Origin: Burkholderiales bacterium | Lineage (GTDB): Bacteria > Pseudomonadota > Gammaproteobacteria > Burkholderiales > Burkholderiaceae_C | Length of the DNA: 17,284 bases | Reading direction: 5' to 3' | Assembly (NCBI GenBank): GCA_011390055.1 | Contig: JAABTC010000007.1 | Coordinates: 1-17,284 of the forward strand | Shown here: positions 13,852 to 17,284 of the stretch, in pieces | Numbering within the stretch: position 1 is the first letter of the stretch | Layout of the letters: the number at the start of each line of letters is the position of its first letter | Position numbers and translations under genes: made by a program | The notes under the pieces: generated by a model | What the model was told of the DNA's origin: nothing | Databases searched by the model: none | The model's input: only the letters and a program-made list of their open reading frames with translations

Positions 13852-14544
13852 TCAGCGCAGCGTGACTTTCAAGCTGCCCAGGCCCTCGACCGCGCCCACC
13901 ATCGAATCACCCGCCACGACGGCACCGACGCCGGCCGGCGTGCCGGTGAAGACCAGGTCGCCCGGCGCCAGCGCCCAGGCCGCGCTCAGGTGCTCGAGGA
14001 TCTCGCCGACGCTCCAGATCAGTTGGCCCAGGTCACCCGACTGCCGCGGCTGGCCATTCACCGACAGCGTGATCGCACCGCGGTTCAGCTCGCCGGTGGC
14101 AGCCTTCGGGTGGATCGGCCCGATCGGGGCCGATTGGTCGAAGCCCTTGCCGATGCACCAGGGGCGGCCCTGCTTCTTCATCTCGCCCTGCAGGTCGCGC
14201 CGCGTCATGTCCAGCCCGATGGCATAACCGTAGATGTGCCGGGCCGCATCGGCCGCGGCGATGTTGCGCCCGCCGGTGCCGATGGCCACCACCAGCTCGA
14301 TCTCGTGGTGCAGGCTCTGCGTCAGCGTCGGGTAGTCGACCAGGCCGGTCTGGCCGTCGGCCACCGGCACCACCGCATCGGCCGGCTTCATGAAGAAGAA
14401 CGGCGGCTCGCGGCCGGTGAAACCCATCTCCTGCGCATGCTCGACGTAGTTGCGGCCGACGCAGTAGATGCGACGCACGGGGAACACGCCGCCGCCCACG
14501 ACGGGAACCAGGGGCACGGCGGGCATCGGGATCACGGCATTCAT
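13852..14544 (-). CDS. FAH-family hydrolase, probable fumarylpyruvate/acylpyruvate hydrolase
   Basis: The 230-residue protein consists of one fumarylacetoacetase C-terminal domain. Hallmarks are IYCVGRNYVEHAQEMG (26-41), EPPFFFMKPADAVV (46-59), metal-binding E81 and E83 (HHEIELVVAIG) with D112 (YAIGLDMTRRDLQ), GKGFDQSAPIGP (132-143) and FTGTPAGVG near the end. It hydrolyses a C-C bond in fumaryl-type keto acids. The small single-domain form is closer to YcgM/NagK fumarylpyruvate hydrolases than to the 420-residue fumarylacetoacetase, which favours a gentisate-type pathway, although FAH-like side activity is possible. ATG 14544 is chosen because GAGGAG lies 7 nt upstream. An ATG further upstream (14628) would run over the divergent Nudix gene. 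It is followed by the isomerase gene after 11 bp. Confidence 0.88.
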   Translation of the reverse strand: MNAVIPMPAVPLVPVVGGGVFPVRRIYCVGRNYVEHAQEMGFTGREPPFFFMKPADAVVPVADGQTGLVDYPTLTQSLHHEIELVVAIGTGGRNIAAADAARHIYGYAIGLDMTRRDLQGEMKKQGRPWCIGKGFDQSAPIGPIHPKAATGELNRGAITLSVNGQPRQSGDLGQLIWSVGEILEHLSAAWALAPGDLVFTGTPAGVGAVVAGDSMVGAVEGLGSLKVTLR

Positions 14545-14602
14545 CGGCAGGCTCCTCGCCAGGATGGCGTCGCCCGATGATGCCACCGCTAAACTGGCTG
14601 CC

Positions 14603-15154
14603 ATGTTGCTGAGCGAACGCGAGCGCATCCGCCATTGCCGTGCCTGCGGAACCCTGGTCGCCTACCAGGTGCCGGCCGACGACAACCGCGAGCGCGCCGT
14701 CTGCCCGGCTTGCGCGACGATCCACTACGAGAACCCGCTGAACGTCGTCGGCACCGTGCCAGTCTGGGGCGAGCAGGTGCTGCTGTGCCGTCGCGCGATC
14801 GAGCCGCGGCGCGGTTTTTGGACCCTGCCGGCGGGTTTTCTCGAACTCGGCGAAAGCACGGCCGAAGGCGCAGTGCGCGAGACGGTCGAGGAGGCCGGAG
14901 CGCAGATCGAACTCGGCGCGCTGTTTGCGGTGCTGGATGTGGCGCGCGTGGGCCAGTTGCACCTGTTCTACCTCGCGACGATGACCTCGCCCGCGCTCGA
15001 CCCGGGCAGTGAAACGCTGGAGGCGCGTCTGTTCAGCGAGGACGAGATACCCTGGGACGAGATTGCTTTCCGTACCGTGCGGGAAACGCTGCGCCACTTC
15101 TTCGAGGACCGGCGCCGCGGCGACTTCCGCGTGCACCAGGCTGAGATCGGTTGA
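14603..15154 (+). CDS. Nudix hydrolase with N-terminal zinc ribbon
   Basis: The 183-residue protein starts with a zinc ribbon formed by C12, C15, C34 and C37 (HCRACGT, VCPACAT). The Nudix fold follows, with box G78-x5-E84-x7-R92-E93-x2-E96-E97-x-G99 (GFLELGES, RETVEEAGA), matching the pyrophosphohydrolase consensus. The family cleaves nucleoside diphosphates linked to another moiety. The ribbon-plus-Nudix order resembles NudC-like NADH pyrophosphatases, but the protein is much shorter than NudC (about 257) and lacks its N-terminal domain, so ADP-ribose- or NAD-type substrates are only guesses. ATG 14603 is chosen because the ribbon begins directly after it. The Shine-Dalgarno is poor, and a TAAACT hexamer (14590-14595) just upstream could be a -10 box of a very short leader. 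The gene diverges from the FAH-family gene and converges on lpdA. Confidence 0.88.
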   Translation: MLLSERERIRHCRACGTLVAYQVPADDNRERAVCPACATIHYENPLNVVGTVPVWGEQVLLCRRAIEPRRGFWTLPAGFLELGESTAEGAVRETVEEAGAQIELGALFAVLDVARVGQLHLFYLATMTSPALDPGSETLEARLFSEDEIPWDEIAFRTVRETLRHFFEDRRRGDFRVHQAEIG

Positions 15155-15166
15155 CGCTTGCAGGCC

Positions 15167-15193
15167 GCAGGCGTGCCGCGCTGGCACGCCTGC
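15167..15193. terminator. Perfect 11-bp hairpin between the Nudix gene and lpdA
   Basis: GCAGGCGTGCC (15167-15177) pairs perfectly with GGCACGCCTGC (15183-15193) around a 5-nt loop. It occupies the 48-bp gap between two converging stop codons. It is a likely bidirectional terminator. No long T-run follows on either strand. Confidence 0.75.
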
Positions 15194-15202
15194 GCGGACG
15201 AC

Positions 15203-17050
15203 TCACTTTCGCTGCGGCGGCAGGTCGGTGCACGAGCCGTGCGCGACCTCGGCGGCCATGCCGATCGATTCGCCGAGCGTCGGATGCGGGTGGATCGTCT
15301 TGCCGATGTCGACCGCGTCGGCGCCCATCTCGATGGCCAGCGCCACTTCGCCGATCATGTCGCCGGCATGGGTGCCGACGATGCCGCCGCCGACGATGCG
15401 GTGGCTGGCTTCGTCGAACAGCAGCTTGGTGAAGCCTTCGTCGCGACCGTTGGCGATCGCGCGGCCCGAGGCGCTCCAGGGGAACAGGCCCTTCTTGACC
15501 TTGATGCCCTGAGCCTTGGCTTCGTCCTCGGTCAACCCGACCCACGCAACCTCGGGGTCGGTGTAGGCCACGCTCGGAATCACGCGGGCGTCGAAGCGGG
15601 CCTTGGTGTCGCCCGCCGCGACCTCGGCCGCCACATGGGCCTCGTGCACCGCCTTGTGCGCCAGCATCGGCTGGCCGACGATGTCGCCGATGGCAAAGAT
15701 GTGCGGCACGTTGGTTCGCATCTGCACGTCGACCGGGATGAAGCCGCGTTCGCCGACCACCACCCCCGCCTTGTCGGCGCCGATCTTCTTGCCGTTGGGC
15801 ACGCGGCCAACGGCCTGCAGCACCAGGTCGTAACGCACCGCATCGGCAGGCGCGCCCTCGCCTTCGAAGGTCACCCAGATGCCGTCGGACTTGGCTTCGG
15901 CACCGACCGTCTTGGTCTTCAACATGATCTTGTCGAAGCGCGGCGCGTTCATCTTCTGCCAGACCTTCACCAGGTCGCGGTCGGCGCCCTGCATCAGGCC
16001 ATCGAGCATTTCGACGACGTCCAGGCGCGCGCCGAGCGTCGAGTAGACCGTGGCCATCTCGAGGCCGATGATGCCGCCGCCTATGACCAGCATCTTTTCG
16101 GGCTTCTGGCGCAGCTCGAGTGCGCCGGTCGAGGTCATCACGCGCGGATCGTCTTTCGGCAAGAAGGGCAGCTTCACTGCTTCGGAACCGGCCGCGATGA
16201 TCGCGTTCTTGAAGCGGACCGTCTGTGTCTTGCCGTCGACGCCGGCCACTTTCAGGTGATGCGGGTCGACAAATTCACCCAGGCCCGTGACCACCGTGAC
16301 CTTGCGCATCTTGGCCATCGCCGCCAGGCCGCCGGTGAGCTTGCCGACCACCTTGTTCTTGTGCGCCAGCAGCTTGCCCAGGTCGATCTGCGGCTTGCTG
16401 AAACTGACGCCGAGGTCCGCGAAGTGGTTCACCTCGTCCATCACCGCGGCCACGTGCAGCAGGGCCTTGCTCGGGATGCAACCGACGTTCAGGCAGACGC
16501 CACCGAGCACCGGGTAGCGCTCGACGAGCACGGTCTTCAGGCCAAGGTCGGCCGCACGGAAGGCCGCCGAGTAACCGCCGGGGCCGGCACCCAACACCAG
16601 CACGTCGCAGTCGTGATCGACGGCGCCGGCGTGGCTCGCGGACAGGGGAGCTGCGCCCTTCGATACCTCAGGGCGAACGGTGGTGGGGGCAGCGACCGGT
16701 GCCGATGCAGGCGCGGGCGTTGATGCAGGCGCGGGCGTTGATGCCGTTGCGGGCGTTGATGCCGTTGCGGGCGCTGAACCCGTTCGGGCTGAGGTATCGA
16801 AGCCCACGTCCGCCGCCGACTCCAGCGTCAGGATCACCGTCCCCTCGTTGACCGTGTCACCGACCTTGACCTTGAGCTCCTTGACGACACCCGCCCGCGC
16901 GGAGGGGATCTCCATCGACGCCTTGTCGCTTTCCACGGTGATCAGCGACTGTTCAGCCTTCACCGTGTCGCCGACATTCACCAGCAACTCGATCACCGAG
17001 ACGTCCTTGACGTCGCCGATGTCGGGCACCTTGATCTCGAAACTTGCCAT
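15203..17050 (-). CDS. lpdA: Dihydrolipoyl dehydrogenase (E3) with N-terminal lipoyl domain
   Basis: The 615-residue flavoprotein reoxidises dihydrolipoyl groups of the pyruvate dehydrogenase complex with NAD. An N-terminal lipoyl domain (about 1-78) carries the attachment lysine K43 in ESDKASMEIP. A long Ala/Pro/Thr-rich linker (about 80-145) follows, then the FAD site GAGPGG (154-159), the redox disulfide C186/C191 (GGVCLNVGCIPSK), a second nucleotide-binding loop IGGGIIGLE and the C-terminal base motif HPHPTLGE. Fused lipoyl-E3 proteins are known in Neisseria and Cupriavidus PDH operons. The linker is coded by a tandem repeat flanked by inverted dispersed repeats and seems longer than needed. 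The start is ATG 17050. It lies 43 bp downstream of aceF, as expected for an aceE-aceF-lpdA operon. Confidence 0.96.
   Translation of the reverse strand: MASFEIKVPDIGDVKDVSVIELLVNVGDTVKAEQSLITVESDKASMEIPSARAGVVKELKVKVGDTVNEGTVILTLESAADVGFDTSARTGSAPATASTPATASTPAPASTPAPASAPVAAPTTVRPEVSKGAAPLSASHAGAVDHDCDVLVLGAGPGGYSAAFRAADLGLKTVLVERYPVLGGVCLNVGCIPSKALLHVAAVMDEVNHFADLGVSFSKPQIDLGKLLAHKNKVVGKLTGGLAAMAKMRKVTVVTGLGEFVDPHHLKVAGVDGKTQTVRFKNAIIAAGSEAVKLPFLPKDDPRVMTSTGALELRQKPEKMLVIGGGIIGLEMATVYSTLGARLDVVEMLDGLMQGADRDLVKVWQKMNAPRFDKIMLKTKTVGAEAKSDGIWVTFEGEGAPADAVRYDLVLQAVGRVPNGKKIGADKAGVVVGERGFIPVDVQMRTNVPHIFAIGDIVGQPMLAHKAVHEAHVAAEVAAGDTKARFDARVIPSVAYTDPEVAWVGLTEDEAKAQGIKVKKGLFPWSASGRAIANGRDEGFTKLLFDEASHRIVGGGIVGTHAGDMIGEVALAIEMGADAVDIGKTIHPHPTLGESIGMAAEVAHGSCTDLPPQRK
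16658..16680 (+). repeat. Dispersed short repeat, left inverted copy inside lpdA
   Basis: This 23-bp block begins CTTCGATACCTCAG and ends CGAACGG. Its inverted partner lies at 16780-16802, and 21 of 23 positions match; the two central differences are GG versus CC. It resembles the TTCGA...CTCAG...CGAACGG family of dispersed repeats that I recall as abundant in Burkholderiales and Xanthomonadales genomes. Here it codes for VRPEVSKGA in the E3 linker. Confidence 0.7.
16704..16775. repeat. 18-bp tandem repeat, four units, coding for the E3 linker
   Basis: Four 18-bp units start at 16704, 16722, 16740 and 16758. The first two are identical (GATGCAGGCGCGGGCGTT). The last two share GATGCCGTTGCGGGCG and differ in one base near the end. 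On the coding strand they give a repeating six-residue Ala/Ser/Thr/Pro unit (ASTPAT, ASTPAP). The repeat count could vary between strains without breaking the frame. Confidence 0.9.
16780..16802 (-). repeat. Dispersed short repeat, right inverted copy inside lpdA
   Basis: This is the partner of the block at 16658-16680 in inverted orientation; read on the minus strand it begins CTTCGATACCTCAG and ends CGAACGG. Here it codes for GFDTSARTG. Together the two copies bound a 145-bp segment (16658-16802) that contains the 18-bp tandem repeat. Confidence 0.7.
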
Positions 17051-17093
17051 CGGGTTCAGCCTTTCAGTTTGACCTGCATCGCGGCCCGCCGCG

Positions 17094-17284
17094 TCACAGC
17101 AAGACGCGGCGGAAGTCGGCGAGGACTTGGCCGAGGTAGGCGTTGAAGCGTGCCGCCGAGGCGCCGTCGATCACGCGGTGGTCGTACGACAGCGACAAGG
17201 GCAGGACCAGCCGCGGCTGGAAGGCCGCGCCGTCCCAGACCGGCTTCATCGTGCTCTTCGACAGGCCGAGGATCGCCACCTCCG
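17094..17284 (-). CDS. aceF: Pyruvate dehydrogenase E2 (dihydrolipoamide acetyltransferase), C-terminal end only
   Basis: About 63 C-terminal residues are visible, and the gene runs off the right edge of the window. The catalytic motif SYDHRVIDGA (DHRxxDG) is complete. It is followed by the normal FNAYLGQVLADFRRVLL end, and VAILGLSKSTMKPVWDG precedes it. These are the final catalytic-domain segments of an acyltransferase E2. The assignment to pyruvate rather than 2-oxoglutarate dehydrogenase rests on the following lipoyl-E3 gene 43 bp downstream, typical of aceE-aceF-lpdA operons, and on the general fit. The upstream lipoyl and E1/E3-binding domains are outside the window. Confidence 0.9.
   Translation of the reverse strand, partial: EVAILGLSKSTMKPVWDGAAFQPRLVLPLSLSYDHRVIDGASAARFNAYLGQVLADFRRVLL

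Noticed and set aside
14468..14602. Longer Nudix start overlapping the FAH-family gene
   Set aside because: The extra residues lie antisense to the start of the FAH-family gene and have no family similarity. The zinc ribbon begins just after ATG 14603.
1..17284. Mobile elements, CRISPR arrays, tRNA or rRNA genes
   Set aside because: No transposase or integrase-like protein, no regularly spaced repeats with spacers and no RNA-gene sequence were recognised. The only tandem repeat is the in-frame 18-bp unit in lpdA.

Overview
The window is high-GC DNA with tightly packed, mostly operonic genes. The PHA cassette, the GC-rich intergenic repeat, the single-subunit nitric oxide reductase and the E3 subunit with a fused lipoyl domain all suggest a betaproteobacterium of the order Burkholderiales (Rubrivivax/Methylibium/Leptothrix-like or a Cupriavidus relative). 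This assignment rests on gene content and recognised protein families, not on a database search. I saw no rRNA, tRNA, CRISPR array, transposase or integrase. It reads as chromosomal core and accessory metabolism.

Layout. (a) 1-1957, plus strand: the end of a Cys-containing hypothetical protein, an M16 zinc peptidase and a small exported helical protein. A strong 12-bp hairpin (1980-2015) then separates these from the convergent norB. (b) 2024-8208: a denitrification/NO module. On the minus strand, transcribed in this order, are nirK (copper nitrite reductase with an extra N-terminal cupredoxin domain), ric/norA (di-iron NO-stress protein) and norB (quinol-type NO reductase). The divergent norR (NO-sensing sigma-54 activator) lies on the plus strand. 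The 148-bp divergent region holds two GGT-N7-ACC NorR-type operators and a near-consensus sigma-54 promoter pointing at nirK. (c) 8251-11942, minus strand: phaC-phaA-phaB, a complete class I polyhydroxybutyrate synthesis operon. (d) 11984-13072: a small two-helix membrane protein whose 3' end overlaps the convergent pgeF (YfiH) gene by 72 bp. (e) 13073-13204: intergenic DNA with a GC-rich repeat/hairpin. (f) 13205-14544, minus strand: a fumarylacetoacetate/fumarylpyruvate hydrolase-family gene followed by a zeta-class GST isomerase, a two-step end of an aromatic ring-cleavage pathway. (g) 14603-15154, plus strand: a zinc-ribbon Nudix hydrolase. (h) 15203-17284, minus strand: the end of aceF (E2) and all of lpdA (E3 with its own lipoyl domain) of the pyruvate dehydrogenase complex.

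How it fits together. The nirK-ric-norB set converts nitrite to NO and then to N2O and repairs or buffers NO damage. The operators and promoter seen upstream of nirK suggest that NorR drives nitrite reductase as well as NO reductase, using NO as the signal. The pyruvate dehydrogenase genes supply acetyl-CoA, which phaA, phaB and phaC can store as polyester. The most notable observations are the NorR/sigma-54 architecture at nirK, the fused cupredoxin on NirK, the GAFSGA variant in NorR, and a pair of inverted dispersed repeats plus an 18-bp tandem repeat built into the coding sequence of the lpdA linker.
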